54,857 nucleotides of DNA from Helicobacteraceae bacterium (GCA_031286325.1 JAITUT010000046.1:1-54857), one strand, 5' to 3'; shown: positions 16,849 through 26,422, numbered from the stretch's first letter. A program made the numbers and translations. Notes: generated by a model from the sequence alone, not told the origin.

Positions 16849-17673
16849 CTAAAAATTCTCAATTTTGCTCACCACTTCGCTAATAATCCAATCGGGGGTA
16901 GAAGCGCCGGCGGTAACGCCGCAGAGGCGCTTACCCGCGAAAATCGCGCTGTCTAACTCCGCCGCGTCCTCAATCAAATAACTATCCGCGCAAAAATCCA
17001 GCGCGATCTTGTGCAGCTGCTTCGTGTTGCTCGAATTTTTGCCGCCGACAACGATCATAATATCCACGCTGTCAGCGAGGCGGCGCGTGGCGTTTTGGTT
17101 CTCAAAAGTCGCGTTGCAAATCGTATTGAACACGCGCAGCTCGTTCGTCCGCGCGACAAGCGCGGCCGTAATGCGGTAAAACGCATCGATCTGCTTCGTG
17201 GTTTGGCTAATCAGCGCGGCGCGGCTGTAAATGCGCTCGCGCGCCAACTCCTCCTCGCCGCCGATCACGATCGCGCGATCGCCCGCATAACTTAAAACTC
17301 CCTTAACCTCTGGGTGTTTCGCGTCCCCGAAGATAATCACTTGATACCCTTCTGAGCGCATTTTTTCGGCGATCTTCTGCGGCTTTTTCACAAACGGGCA
17401 AGTCGCGTCAATGACCTTCGCCGCGCTTTTTATGAGCGCGGCGCGATCGTGCTTCTCAATGCCGTGCGTGCGGATAATGACTTTCGCGCCGTGAGGAATT
17501 TCGGCGAGATTGTTGGCGATTTTGACGCCGAAAGCCGCTTCAAGACGTTTAGTTTCGCGGTGATTGTGGATAATTTCGCCGAACGTGATCGCGCCGCCGC
17601 TCTCCTCGGCGATAGCGATCGCGCGTTTTACGCCAAAACAAAATCCGCGCTTTTCGGCGAGTTTAACCTGCAT
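16849..17673 (-). CDS. ispH: 4-hydroxy-3-methylbut-2-enyl diphosphate reductase
   Basis: The 274-residue protein has the three iron-sulfur cysteines expected of IspH/LytB: Cys12 (KRGFCFGVKRA), Cys92 (DATCPFVKK) and Cys186 (NTICNATFENQ). His36 and His120 lie at the substrate positions. It carries out the last step of the MEP pathway to IPP and DMAPP. Length is usual. It is followed after eight bases by the DUF2779 gene and lies 48 bases behind pdxA in the same direction. Confidence 0.97.
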   Translation of the reverse strand: MQVKLAEKRGFCFGVKRAIAIAEESGGAITFGEIIHNHRETKRLEAAFGVKIANNLAEIPHGAKVIIRTHGIEKHDRAALIKSAAKVIDATCPFVKKPQKIAEKMRSEGYQVIIFGDAKHPEVKGVLSYAGDRAIVIGGEEELARERIYSRAALISQTTKQIDAFYRITAALVARTNELRVFNTICNATFENQNATRRLADSVDIMIVVGGKNSSNTKQLHKIALDFCADSYLIEDAAELDSAIFAGKRLCGVTAGASTPDWIISEVVSKIENF

Positions 17674-17721
17674 TTTTACCTCGTAAATTTTCGCGAAATA
17701 TAGTATAAATTTGCTAGCCGC

Positions 17722-18681
17722 CTAAAAATACACTCCGTTCGCGGCGGCGAGGAGCGCGTTTTCGTAACTTTTGCGCGAGGGGTTCGCGCCCTGATACGCG
17801 ATGTCAAACGCCGTGCCGTGATCTACGCTCGCGCGGAATATCGGCAAACCCAGCGACACATTGATCGCCTCGTCAAAAAATAGAGCTTTGAGCGGCGCCA
17901 ACGCCTGATCGTGATAAATCGCGGCGATCCACTTATAACGCGCCAAAAATTTCGGCGTCCAAGCCGCGTCTGGCACGATCGTCCCCTCAAAAACATTTTC
18001 GCCGAGCGCCCTGTTCGCGGCGGCGATCGCGCGTTCAATTTCTAGCTCTTCATCGCCGATCGCGCCATAATCGCCCGCGTGCGGGTTCAAACCCAAAACG
18101 CCGATCGGTCGCGCCGAAACGAGCTTTGCCAGCCGCGTCAAAAACTCAAAAAACTCGTCAAATTTCACGGCGGCGGCAACATCGCGCAGCGGTATATGAT
18201 CGGTAAAGAGCGCGGCGAAGCGGCGATTACAGCCTAACGCCATAATCACGCCGCCCATAGCCTTGCCGCTCGCGCCGCCAAACCTCCCGCGCAGATAATC
18301 GGTGTGCCCTTTGTAAACGATCCCAGATAACGCCCAAGCGGCTTTACTTATCGGCAGCGTTACGATCGCGCCGCCCTGTATGCCGTTTCTTAAACCGTTT
18401 TGCTCTACTGCAAGCTCAACGGCTTTCTTGAAACTCGCGAAACTCGCCGCGCCTGATTCCGCGCTAATTTGCCCCGCTTTGATCGCCGCGCGCGGCTCCG
18501 AGCCAACGCAATTAAAATCGCCGGGCAACTCCAAATCCAAAAGCCGCGCCGCGTTTCTAGCGTTTTCAACGCTCACAGAGTAGGCGATCTCGCCCAAACT
18601 CCGCGCGAATTTATGCGATCGCAAAGCGATCTCAATTCCAATGCCGTTTAGATCGCCGACCGAAACAAATATTTTTTTCAA
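17722..18681 (-). CDS. pdxA: 4-hydroxythreonine-4-phosphate dehydrogenase
   Basis: This 319-residue protein begins MKKIFVSVGDLNGIGIEIAL. It shows the metal/substrate motifs GHTDYL, LNPHAGDYGAIGDEE and YHDQALAPLKAL, with a C-terminal VDHGTAFDIA segment, all typical of PdxA. It oxidises 4-phosphohydroxy-L-threonine in the DXP-dependent pyridoxal phosphate route. In Campylobacter and Helicobacter I remember pdxA sitting beside pdxJ. Here pdxJ is not adjacent, and the neighbours are an outer-membrane protein gene and ispH. The start lies one base after the stop region of the upstream gene. Confidence 0.95.
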   Translation of the reverse strand: MKKIFVSVGDLNGIGIEIALRSHKFARSLGEIAYSVSVENARNAARLLDLELPGDFNCVGSEPRAAIKAGQISAESGAASFASFKKAVELAVEQNGLRNGIQGGAIVTLPISKAAWALSGIVYKGHTDYLRGRFGGASGKAMGGVIMALGCNRRFAALFTDHIPLRDVAAAVKFDEFFEFLTRLAKLVSARPIGVLGLNPHAGDYGAIGDEELEIERAIAAANRALGENVFEGTIVPDAAWTPKFLARYKWIAAIYHDQALAPLKALFFDEAINVSLGLPIFRASVDHGTAFDIAYQGANPSRKSYENALLAAANGVYF

Positions 18682-18682
18682 T

Positions 18683-19810
18683 CTACCAAGTTACCCCAAC
18701 AGAAACCATATAACGGCGATCTTGTTCCTGCCCCGAATACGCGCCAACCTCCTCCGCGAAAGTCGCCAGCGCGATCTCCACAAGCGAAACGCGCATAGAC
18801 AAACCGCCCGTGAACGCGCCTTGATACAACCCGGCTTGCAGAGCGAAAGTCGAAAGCCAACCGTCCCACACATTTAGCTCCGCGCCGACTTTTGTCCGCT
18901 TCACAAAACTCTCGTCTTCGTATTGGCGCGTGATGTCAATGTAATCCGCCGAAATTCGCAACTGGTTGAAAAACGTTTGATCCTCAATGCGGTAAACATA
19001 CGAAACTCCGACGTTGAATGTCGCGGGGATAAAATCTTCCGCGATACCGCCCATATTCATTACGCTCGCGCCGACTGAAATGTTCGGATAAATGTCGTAG
19101 ATCGCGCCGATGTCAAAGACGGTGGAGCCGCCCTCTTCAACTTCGTCTTCCGCTTTATTAAATTCATCGTTCGCAATGTCTTGCGCGCTATATGAGCGGG
19201 CGAGTTTGCCGTATCTCAAAACTTTCGCGCCGATCCCGACCGAGAGGCGGTTTAGCGGGTAGCCGCCGATCCCGAATTCGTCAAAGTTATGCGCGATACC
19301 GCCCACGCCGCCTCCGACTACCAGCGCCTCCGCCTCTACAACGCCCTGCGCCCCAAAGCCCTGATGTACGACCGCGCTGACTTCGCCGCTTGCCACCGCG
19401 CCGATCCCAAACGCCGTTTCGTCAAACATTTTGGCGATCGAGATGGGCACCGTTGAAACAGAAACATTGTAACGATCGCCGATGTGTTTCTCTAACTCCT
19501 CCGCAACTTTCGCCTCGTCGTCTTTTTTATCGGAGATATCTTTCAGATCGGCGATGTTTTTATTCACGCCCGCCGCGATATTCAACACCTGAAACTCCCA
19601 GCCGTTTTCTTTGGGAATCCTAGCAAGCCCCGCCGGATTATGAAATAGCGCGCTAAACGATCCGCCGCTCGCTACCGCCGCGCCGCCCGCCGCCATAATT
19701 TTTGGATCTTTGTAGAGCTGGCGATACTCGTAAGATTTCGCGCTCAACACCGAAGCAAACGCTAAAACCGCCGCGATCACAAGAAATTTTTTCATTAAAA
19801 ATTTGTTCAT
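18683..19810 (-). CDS. TraF/FadL-like outer-membrane beta-barrel protein
   Basis: The 375-residue protein begins with a signal peptide (about 1-24, cleavage near LSAKSYEY). It then has alternating amphipathic strands, a PAGLARIPKE segment typical of PorV/TraF/FadL-like barrels, and a terminal aromatic residue (GVTW) as outer-membrane proteins require. I would place it in the conjugal transfer TraF_2 family, whose name is historical and does not imply conjugation. The start at 19810 is backed by an AAGGAG site seven bases upstream. It is 10 bases downstream of a lipoprotein gene, and the two probably form one envelope unit. Confidence 0.85.
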   Translation of the reverse strand: MNKFLMKKFLVIAAVLAFASVLSAKSYEYRQLYKDPKIMAAGGAAVASGGSFSALFHNPAGLARIPKENGWEFQVLNIAAGVNKNIADLKDISDKKDDEAKVAEELEKHIGDRYNVSVSTVPISIAKMFDETAFGIGAVASGEVSAVVHQGFGAQGVVEAEALVVGGGVGGIAHNFDEFGIGGYPLNRLSVGIGAKVLRYGKLARSYSAQDIANDEFNKAEDEVEEGGSTVFDIGAIYDIYPNISVGASVMNMGGIAEDFIPATFNVGVSYVYRIEDQTFFNQLRISADYIDITRQYEDESFVKRTKVGAELNVWDGWLSTFALQAGLYQGAFTGGLSMRVSLVEIALATFAEEVGAYSGQEQDRRYMVSVGVTW

Positions 19811-19820
19811 CGCCCGCTCC

Positions 19821-20552
19821 TTACGGCTTTTTTATGTATTTGTCTAAAATGTCCTGATAGCCGCTAACGAGATCGGTTGCCGCGCAGTTCGCGCGTTCGC
19901 CCGCAGCCGCGCAAATCTCGCCCTTGATCTCTTCGACTTTTTGCTTAGTTTTGGCGTCGTCTTTGTGGACAATGCTCAACAAAAGCTCGGTGTCGTCAAA
20001 GAGCAGTTCTAGAAATTTTTTAACCTTAGCTTCGCAGGCGGTTGATGGCGCGCAATTCTGCAAATCTTTCGCCAGCGACGCGCTTTTAGCGATCGCCACC
20101 AACCCAGCGTTAGCGCAGGAGTCTTTCTGGTATTTGCCAAGATTTGCCGCGCTCACGCAATACGCTTTGGCGTTTACGTTGTCCGCGCCTAAAGAGGCGA
20201 GGCGCAAAGTCTTGAAATACTCCGTTTCGGCTTGATTCAAAAGGTTGTCCGCGTTCGGCGCGATCTCGCTCTCAAGGGCGGTGAAGAACTTTTTACCCGA
20301 CTTTTCATTATTTACCACCGCCGTCAAAATAGACGGCACGCTAAATCCCGCGAGTCCCATATATGCCGCCGCGCGATCCATTAAACATTCGTCCGAAAAG
20401 CAATTTTTAGTTAGCTCTAAAACGCGCGGGTAGTCGCCTTTGTCAAGAGCCAATTGGCGGTCAAAATCCTCCGCCGCGTCGCTGTTTTCACCCATATCGC
20501 ACCCCGCCAAAATCAACGCGAACGCGAATAACGCTACTTTAAGCCTCGTCAT
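19821..20552 (-). CDS. Putative lipoprotein
   Basis: The 243-residue protein has a lipoprotein signal sequence ending in the lipobox LAGC (Cys18), followed by an acidic Gly/Asn/Asp linker and a helical body with several cysteines (for example CFSDEC, CVSAANLG and CAPSTAC). The helices resemble TPR-like repeats but I see no firm match. Asp at position +2 after the Cys suggests inner-membrane retention in gammaproteobacterial rules, which may not apply here. It precedes the TraF-like barrel gene in the same direction. The 199 bases upstream (20553-20751) hold no gene. Confidence 0.8.
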   Translation of the reverse strand: MTRLKVALFAFALILAGCDMGENSDAAEDFDRQLALDKGDYPRVLELTKNCFSDECLMDRAAAYMGLAGFSVPSILTAVVNNEKSGKKFFTALESEIAPNADNLLNQAETEYFKTLRLASLGADNVNAKAYCVSAANLGKYQKDSCANAGLVAIAKSASLAKDLQNCAPSTACEAKVKKFLELLFDDTELLLSIVHKDDAKTKQKVEEIKGEICAAAGERANCAATDLVSGYQDILDKYIKKP

Positions 20553-20751
20553 CGGCTACTCCTTTTGCTTTGGCGGCAAACGCCGCTTTAAACGTAACTT
20601 GCGCAAGAAATATCGCATTTTAGCAGGTTTACAATGTTTTTGTCTCAATAATTTGGCGCGTTTCGCGCTTTATACTTTTTTACGCGGGAGTTAAATCTTT
20701 TACGATCGCTGAAGTCAAATTTATTATGAAAGCAAAAACAGGTGCGAAACT

Positions 20752-21585
20752 TTAATCCTCTTCATCGCCCGCTTTACCTAAAAACCGCTCGTCGCAAAAA
20801 GTTTCGGCTTGCACATTGCAAAACGCGCGGCGCAAGCGATCAAAAGCGCCCTCTTTTTCAAGCGCGAGTTTCGCGAGCCGCTCTTTCATTTCGGCGCGCG
20901 CGTGCGGCATTTTGACATTCATCTTAAACGCGGGACAATTTTCATCGCCTACGATCGGGAAATTATTCGCTTTCGCGCAATCCGCGAGCCACGATTCGCG
21001 CGCGGCAATCAAAGGGCGAATCACCTTAATCCCGCGCTCGCTTTTATAAAAAACCGGCATTGATCGCAGCTTGCCGTTATTAAAAATGTTCATAAAAAAG
21101 CTCTCCGCCGCGTCGTCTAAATGGTGCGCCAACGCCAGAGTATTAAATCCGCGATTTCTCGCGGCGGTGTATAAAAATCCGCGCCGCATACGCGAAAAAT
21201 AACTGCAAAACGAGCTGTTTTCGCGAATATATTTCGGCGCGTCCGCGAAAATTGAGGTCTTTTCAATTTCGTGAGGGACGCCGTATTCGCGGCAATGCGC
21301 GGCGAGGCGCGATAAATCTTCGCCCATTCCGTAATCGATCGTGATCGCGAGAAGTTCAAAATCAAAGGGCGCGATCCGCTTCATTCGCAAAAGCGCGTGA
21401 GTTAATGTTAATGAATCTTTGCCGCCGCTCAAACCCACTATTACGCGATCGCCCTCGCCTATCAAACCATAACGCGCGTTCGCCTGCGCGATCACGCGCG
21501 CGATTCGTTTCGGAATTTGCGCAACGGGAATTTTGCTCCCGCCGAGATCGCCGAGATCGCGAATATCGCCAAAATTATTTTTCAT
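20752..21585 (-). CDS. ttcA: TtcA-like tRNA 2-thiocytidine synthetase with altered iron-sulfur site
   Basis: The 277-residue protein has the PP-loop SGGKDS (52-57) in VIVGLSGGKDSLTLTHALLR, and the MRRGFLYTAARNRGFNTLAL and LAHHLDDAAESFFMN blocks of the TtcA family. TtcA thiolates C32 of tRNAs using a [4Fe-4S] cluster held by three cysteines. Here the CxxC pair reads Cys127-Ser-Tyr-Phe130, so the second Cys is replaced by Phe. The third ligand is probably Cys217. Either the cluster is bound differently or this is a paralogue with another substrate. It stands alone with a 31-base gap to the hemJ stop-side neighbour. Confidence 0.85.
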   Translation of the reverse strand: MKNNFGDIRDLGDLGGSKIPVAQIPKRIARVIAQANARYGLIGEGDRVIVGLSGGKDSLTLTHALLRMKRIAPFDFELLAITIDYGMGEDLSRLAAHCREYGVPHEIEKTSIFADAPKYIRENSSFCSYFSRMRRGFLYTAARNRGFNTLALAHHLDDAAESFFMNIFNNGKLRSMPVFYKSERGIKVIRPLIAARESWLADCAKANNFPIVGDENCPAFKMNVKMPHARAEMKERLAKLALEKEGAFDRLRRAFCNVQAETFCDERFLGKAGDEED

Positions 21586-21616
21586 AACTCAAAAGCCGAC
21601 AATTCAACAAGCCCAA

Positions 21617-22060
21617 TCAAAATAACGCGTTCTTAAAGATCACGAGGATTACGATCGGAATCATAAAAAGCGTGGGAATTTCGTTGTAAAAACGAAAGAA
21701 TTTGCCCGATTTTTGGCATTTATCGGCTTCAAGCTGCTTGCGCGTATAACCCATATGAAAAAACCACGCGATTAAAAGCGCGACTAAAGTGAGTTTCACG
21801 TGCATCCAGCCGCCAGATTTGAATAGCGAAAAACCGTATTCGGTGAATATTATCATAAGCCCCGAAGCGAGCGCCGCCCAAAACGCGGGGAGCGCGATAT
21901 ATTTCCAGAGCTTTAACTCTTGAATTTTCACCACGCGTACGAAGTCTTTGTTCTCAATGTTCTCCGCGTGATAGACAAAGAGGCGCGGCATATAAAACAT
22001 CGCCGCGAACCACGAAATAACCGCCATAATATGTAAGGCTTTCAACGCCAAAATCTCCAT
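21617..22060 (-). CDS. hemJ: Protoporphyrinogen IX oxidase, HemJ type
   Basis: The 147-residue membrane protein has four hydrophobic helices. It shows the HemJ pattern: an N-terminal ALKALHIMAVISWFAAMFYMPR segment (conserved His10), a KIQELKLW region, GGWMHVKL (second conserved His) and FFRFYNEIPTL. HemJ oxidises protoporphyrinogen IX to protoporphyrin IX at the inner membrane in heme synthesis and is the form used in Campylobacterota. An AGGAGGG site lies just ahead of the ATG at 22060. It is divergent from bpt; the 106-base gap (22061-22166) must carry both promoters. Confidence 0.93.
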   Translation of the reverse strand: MEILALKALHIMAVISWFAAMFYMPRLFVYHAENIENKDFVRVVKIQELKLWKYIALPAFWAALASGLMIIFTEYGFSLFKSGGWMHVKLTLVALLIAWFFHMGYTRKQLEADKCQKSGKFFRFYNEIPTLFMIPIVILVIFKNALF

Positions 22061-22166
22061 TTGACCCTCCTAAAAAACCGCGAATGTTATCCAAACACTT
22101 CTGAAAGCCAAAAATGCTTTTATCTAATTTAAGTAAAATCGCCTAAGTAAAAAGGAGCCGCCTTTG

Positions 22167-22889
22167 ATGCCGCAAATATATTTATCACAAGGCAAACCTT
22201 GCCCATACCTAACCGCGCGCAAATCGGGCAACCTCTATATATTGGGTGCGGACCGCTCCCTGTATAAAGAGCTTTTAGAGCGGGGCTGGCGACGTTTCGG
22301 CGGCTTCTTTTTCCGCCCGTATTGCGAAGGGTGCAAAGAGTGCGTGAGCGTGCGGATTCCCGTAACGGATTATAAATTTTCCAGATCGGAAAAGCGCGTT
22401 TTGAAAAAATGCGAAACGTTAAGAATGAGAATTTCGCGCCCGATGCTTGATCCAAAGCACATCGCGCTCTATGAGACGTATCATAAGGAGCGATCGGCTT
22501 CGCGCGGCTGGGGGTATCGCGAAAATGACGGCAACCCGTCCGATTACTACGATCACTTTGTAGATTCTTCGCTGGATTTCGGTTATGAGTTTTCATATTA
22601 TTTTGGCGAAAAGCTGGTGGCGGTCGCCCTCTCGGATATTTTGCCGATCGGGGTTTCGGCGGTTTACTGCTATTACGATCCCGCGTTTAAGGAGTATTCG
22701 CTGGGGACATTTTCTATTTTGCGGCAGATAATTTTCGCGCAGGAAAACAACTTGCCGCACTTGTATTTGGGCTATTTGGTGAACGACAACGCGAGTTTGC
22801 GCTACAAAGCGCGTTTTAGCCCGCTGGAATATATGACAAATTCGCCCGAATTGTTAGAGTCCGCCGTGTGGGAGAAAAAGGAAAGTTAA
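22167..22889 (+). CDS. bpt: Aspartate/glutamate leucyltransferase (Bpt/Ate family)
   Basis: I prefer ATG 22167 to the in-frame TTG just before it, because AAGGAG lies nine bases upstream. The 240-residue product has the cysteine set of the arginyl/leucyl-tRNA-protein transferases: CPYL near residue 11, and RPYCEGCKECVSVR around 50-63. It also has the LGYLVNDNASLRYK block near the C-terminus. These enzymes attach Leu or Arg from aminoacyl-tRNA to the N-terminus of proteins and mark them for ClpS/ClpAP degradation. Bacterial forms acting on Asp/Glu N-termini are called Bpt. The stop TAA overlaps the next start as TAATG. Confidence 0.92.
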   Translation: MPQIYLSQGKPCPYLTARKSGNLYILGADRSLYKELLERGWRRFGGFFFRPYCEGCKECVSVRIPVTDYKFSRSEKRVLKKCETLRMRISRPMLDPKHIALYETYHKERSASRGWGYRENDGNPSDYYDHFVDSSLDFGYEFSYYFGEKLVAVALSDILPIGVSAVYCYYDPAFKEYSLGTFSILRQIIFAQENNLPHLYLGYLVNDNASLRYKARFSPLEYMTNSPELLESAVWEKKES

Positions 22890-23704
22890 TGGAAGAATTT
22901 CGCGTAAAAGACGCCATAAAAGATATAGTTAGAGCGAACGAAACCTCTGCGCAAAAGGTCGCCAAAAAGCCCTCTGCCGAGATCGCGCGCATTTTAGACG
23001 ATCCGAATCTAAACATTCAGGCAAAAAGCCGCGAGGTTTATTCATCTACAAGCAAAATCGTAAATGATTTGTTTGAGAGCGAAGTTACGCCTGAGAAAAT
23101 TCAAGAGGTGAAAAGCTCTATAAATTCAATGTTAAACGGCGTGATCAACAACAAGATCACGATCACATCGCTGATTAAAGTGAGTAATTACGACTATTAT
23201 ACTTATACGCATTGCGTAAATGTCGCGGTTTTTTCGGTGGGTTTGGGGCGCGAGATCGGGCTTAGCAAAGAGGAGCTTGAAAAGTTGGGCGCGGGCGGAA
23301 TCCTGCACGATTTGGGCAAGGCGAAAATTGACGTCGGGGTCGTGAATAAGCCGGGTAAACTTACGGACGAGGAGTTCGCCGCGATGAAGCGCCACCCCGC
23401 GCTCGGCTACGATATGCTTTTGGAGCAATTTGAGAGCGACGAAGTGATCTTAACTTGCGTACGCCACCACCACGAAAAAATTAACGGCGGCGGCTATCCC
23501 GACGCGATCAAAGCGAACGCGATCAGTTTATACGCGCGAATTGTCGCGATCTGCGATATTTTTGACGCGCTCTCGACAAAGCGCAGTTACAAGCCCGCGC
23601 TCTCTACATTTGACGCGCTGAACTTGATGAAAACTAAAATGAGCGCGGAGTTAGACCCCAAACTGTTGCCGTTCTTTATTAAGATGATGGGGAAGAAAGA
23701 ATAA
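22889..23704 (+). CDS. HD-GYP domain protein, probable c-di-GMP phosphodiesterase
   Basis: The start is ATG 22889, overlapping the bpt stop (TAATG) behind an AAGGAAAG site. This gives 271 residues. An N-terminal helical region (about 1-100) precedes the HD-GYP domain, with LHDLGKAKIDVG and RHHHEKINGGGYPDAIKA, so the HD metal pair and the GYP motif are both present. HD-GYP enzymes hydrolyse c-di-GMP to GMP and control motility and biofilm formation. No receiver or membrane domain is fused to it, so the input signal is unknown. It is probably cotranscribed with bpt. Confidence 0.92.
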   Translation: MEEFRVKDAIKDIVRANETSAQKVAKKPSAEIARILDDPNLNIQAKSREVYSSTSKIVNDLFESEVTPEKIQEVKSSINSMLNGVINNKITITSLIKVSNYDYYTYTHCVNVAVFSVGLGREIGLSKEELEKLGAGGILHDLGKAKIDVGVVNKPGKLTDEEFAAMKRHPALGYDMLLEQFESDEVILTCVRHHHEKINGGGYPDAIKANAISLYARIVAICDIFDALSTKRSYKPALSTFDALNLMKTKMSAELDPKLLPFFIKMMGKKE

Positions 23705-23762
23705 TTGTAGGCGATCGCGGCTCGGCGTAATATCAAATTTTTTGTTTCGTTACAGAAAAATT

Positions 23763-25379
23763 TTACAAATCAGGCGCGATCGGCAATTCGCGCGCCGACT
23801 GGTTCTCGCCGCCGATCGTATAAGTGGGATACGCGAGGCTAATTCCCTCCGTAGAATTAAACGCCTCAATAACTTCTGATCCGATCACGCTTCTTAATGA
23901 CAAAGTCGCGTAAGAATTTGTTAAATACCAGATGCTCACGCGCACCCCATAAGTGTGCGCGAATGTGAAAACCCTAGGCTCGGGACTCACCGCGCGAAAG
24001 TTAAATTTAGAGCGCAAATTATTGTAATGTTTGCGCGTTTGATCGGTGTAGCCGATCGCGTGTTTTGACGCAATATCTTTAGCGATTTTTTGCGCTTTTT
24101 TATGATTGCTGCCAAATGTGATCGTAATATCTATTCCGTCCCACACGGTTTGCATATCTTGATATGTATAATTTTGAAAAATATGCGTAAAAATATAGTT
24201 ATTCGGAATATGCAAAACGCGCCCCGCGCGGCGATTTAATTCATAAGTTGCGAGCGTAATATCTTCAAATAGCATTATGCGGGTTAAACCGATCTCCAAA
24301 ACATCGCCTACAATAATATCGCCCGCGCCAATTCTGGTAATTCTTATGCGATCGCCGATATGAATTGAACCGCCTATCACGATCACAAGCCAGCCCAACA
24401 AACTCATAAACCAATCTTTCATCGCAATCGCTATACCAGCTGAAATAAAGCCTAAAAGCGTTACAAAATATAATATATTGCTGATGTAATTAAACAATAA
24501 GATAAAAACTATAATAATAAATGTAGCTATATTCGCCGCGCGATTTATGCTAAATAATCTGTTAGCGTCTTTTACCGCCCTTTTCGCGACGAGTTTTAAT
24601 ATAATTGAAAGCGCGAAAACAACACCGACGGCAATTGCGATCGCGATTATTTTTGATACCTCTTTTTCTATTTTTTCACGCACTATTACTTTATTTTCCG
24701 CAAAACGATCTTCTTGCACTCCAAGCGCGATTGCAAATAGTTCTTGCGAGGTGTTTAGAGAAGCTAAAAGGGAGGTATTTTCAGAGATTTCACTAGAATT
24801 GACATCGCCTCCTAATTGTTTTATTATAGCGTCTCTTCTTTCGTAATAAACTTTTATATCATTTGCAGTTTTTATTGTAGCTTCAAGCGATTCCAATCTT
24901 ACTCTCTGATCGCGTAAAATTTTTTCGCTATCGTTCAAGTAATTTATACCAGAAATAATCGCAAAAGGGTTTTCTACTTCGGGCAGTTCCGGTAGTTCTA
25001 TTTTAGTTAAATTTTCGTATGGCGCGGAGTTTTCCCCTTTTTTTAACAGCTCAATTCTTAAATCGATTGTTTTAATGCGTTCGTCTAAAAGCGCTTTTCG
25101 TTGTTTAGAGGCTTCATCGCGTTTATTGGATAGTTGTTTTATTTCGTTCGCGCGCTCGGAGTGTTCGGTCTGCAACGCCAAAAAATCTCTGTGGTTATTG
25201 TATCTTTTAATCCATATATTGTTATTAAAATCATTCTCTTTTTGCAGTTTGGCGATCTGATAATTTATATCGTCTAATTGCACTTTCAACAAATCTTTTT
25301 CAGCATCGTTCAAATCGGCGTTTAACATAGAAAAGCCCATAAAGGCTATTAACGTCGCTCTAAAAAACAAAAATCTCAT
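23763..25379 (-). CDS. MscS-family mechanosensitive ion channel
   Basis: The 538-residue protein has a signal sequence (about 1-21), a long periplasmic coiled coil (about 25-180) and transmembrane helices (about 240-345). The pore-lining helix is near GFISAGIAIAMKDWFMSLLG, followed by the MscS beta domain (HIGDRIRITRIGAGDIIVGDVLEI) and a C-terminal alpha/beta domain. It belongs to the large, N-terminally extended MscS group and would release solutes on osmotic downshift. The start ATG overlaps the aroB stop as ATGA. An MscS-aroB pair is also known to me from Campylobacter jejuni. Confidence 0.92.
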   Translation of the reverse strand: MRFLFFRATLIAFMGFSMLNADLNDAEKDLLKVQLDDINYQIAKLQKENDFNNNIWIKRYNNHRDFLALQTEHSERANEIKQLSNKRDEASKQRKALLDERIKTIDLRIELLKKGENSAPYENLTKIELPELPEVENPFAIISGINYLNDSEKILRDQRVRLESLEATIKTANDIKVYYERRDAIIKQLGGDVNSSEISENTSLLASLNTSQELFAIALGVQEDRFAENKVIVREKIEKEVSKIIAIAIAVGVVFALSIILKLVAKRAVKDANRLFSINRAANIATFIIIVFILLFNYISNILYFVTLLGFISAGIAIAMKDWFMSLLGWLVIVIGGSIHIGDRIRITRIGAGDIIVGDVLEIGLTRIMLFEDITLATYELNRRAGRVLHIPNNYIFTHIFQNYTYQDMQTVWDGIDITITFGSNHKKAQKIAKDIASKHAIGYTDQTRKHYNNLRSKFNFRAVSPEPRVFTFAHTYGVRVSIWYLTNSYATLSLRSVIGSEVIEAFNSTEGISLAYPTYTIGGENQSARELPIAPDL

Positions 25380-26422
25380 ATTTTAGCCCTTTTAATCGCT
25401 TCTATTACAACATCTTTCGGAGCGTCGTCTACAAATTCAAAACCGCCTATTGATTTCGGTAAAACAAATCTTATTTTATTATTTTTCGTCTTTTTATCCA
25501 TAAAGAATTTATTATAAAACTCCTCTGTATTATTTACTTCGTATTTAGTCTGCAAATTAAATTTAACTAGTAAATTATTAATTCTTTTAAGTTCCTCTTT
25601 TGTTATTAAATTCAACAAATTAGCCAGATTATTCGCCATAACCATACCCATAGCCACGCACTCGCCGTGCAAGAACTTTGAATATCCCGTTTCAAGCTCA
25701 ATTATATGCCCGAAAGTGTGTCCGTAATTTAGTACTGCCCGCAAGCCGTTTTCTTTTTCGTCTTTACTCACTATATCGGCTTTAATTTTGACGCTTTTTG
25801 CAATCGCTTTTTGCAGATCATCGCTATCGTTTAGATCGCAACTTTCTAAAAATTCAAAAAAATCTTTATCTAGCGTCGCCGCCATTTTTACAATCTCAGC
25901 CGCGCCCGAATTAAATTCGCGTTTGGGGAGAGTTTTTAGCAAACTTTGATCTACATAAACCGCTATCGGTTGATTAAAGGAGCCTATTAGGTTTTTGCCG
26001 AAATTATTATTCACCCCAGTTTTGCCGCCTACGCTCGCGTCTACCATTGCCAAAAGAGTAGTCGGAATCTGCAAAAAGTCTATACCTCTTTGATAGATCG
26101 CGGCGGCAAAACCCGTCATATCTCCAATCACGCCGCCGCCGAATGCTATTAAAAGGCTTTTACGATCAAATCTAAACTCGCAAAGTTTATTCAAAATAGA
26201 GTTTATTGTCTCAAAATTTTTATATTGCTCTCCATCTTCTAAAATGATCTCGTATATTTCTCGCGCTTTCACTTTGCTTTTAAGCGTTTGTAAATGCAAC
26301 TTCGCAATAGTAGTATTAGTTACGATCGCAACTTTGCGATCAAACTCTAAAAGCGGTAGATCGCCAAAAGTTATATCATAACTTTCATCTATATTTTTAC
26401 GTAAATCAATATGTATTTTCAC
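25376..26422 (-). CDS. aroB: 3-dehydroquinate synthase
   Basis: The open frame extends further upstream, but that part overlaps the COG3400 gene. I use GTG 26422, one base after the upstream stop region, giving 348 residues and a start of (M)KIHIDLRKNIDESYD. AroB signatures are the NAD-binding EDGEQYKNFETIN and GGGVIGDMTGFAAAIYQRG regions, TTLLAMVDASVGGKTGVN and the zinc-site stretch LNYGHTFGHIIE. It converts DAHP to 3-dehydroquinate in the shikimate pathway. It sits between COG3400 and mscS in a tightly packed operon. Confidence 0.95.
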   Translation of the reverse strand: MKIHIDLRKNIDESYDITFGDLPLLEFDRKVAIVTNTTIAKLHLQTLKSKVKAREIYEIILEDGEQYKNFETINSILNKLCEFRFDRKSLLIAFGGGVIGDMTGFAAAIYQRGIDFLQIPTTLLAMVDASVGGKTGVNNNFGKNLIGSFNQPIAVYVDQSLLKTLPKREFNSGAAEIVKMAATLDKDFFEFLESCDLNDSDDLQKAIAKSVKIKADIVSKDEKENGLRAVLNYGHTFGHIIELETGYSKFLHGECVAMGMVMANNLANLLNLITKEELKRINNLLVKFNLQTKYEVNNTEEFYNKFFMDKKTKNNKIRFVLPKSIGGFEFVDDAPKDVVIEAIKRAKI

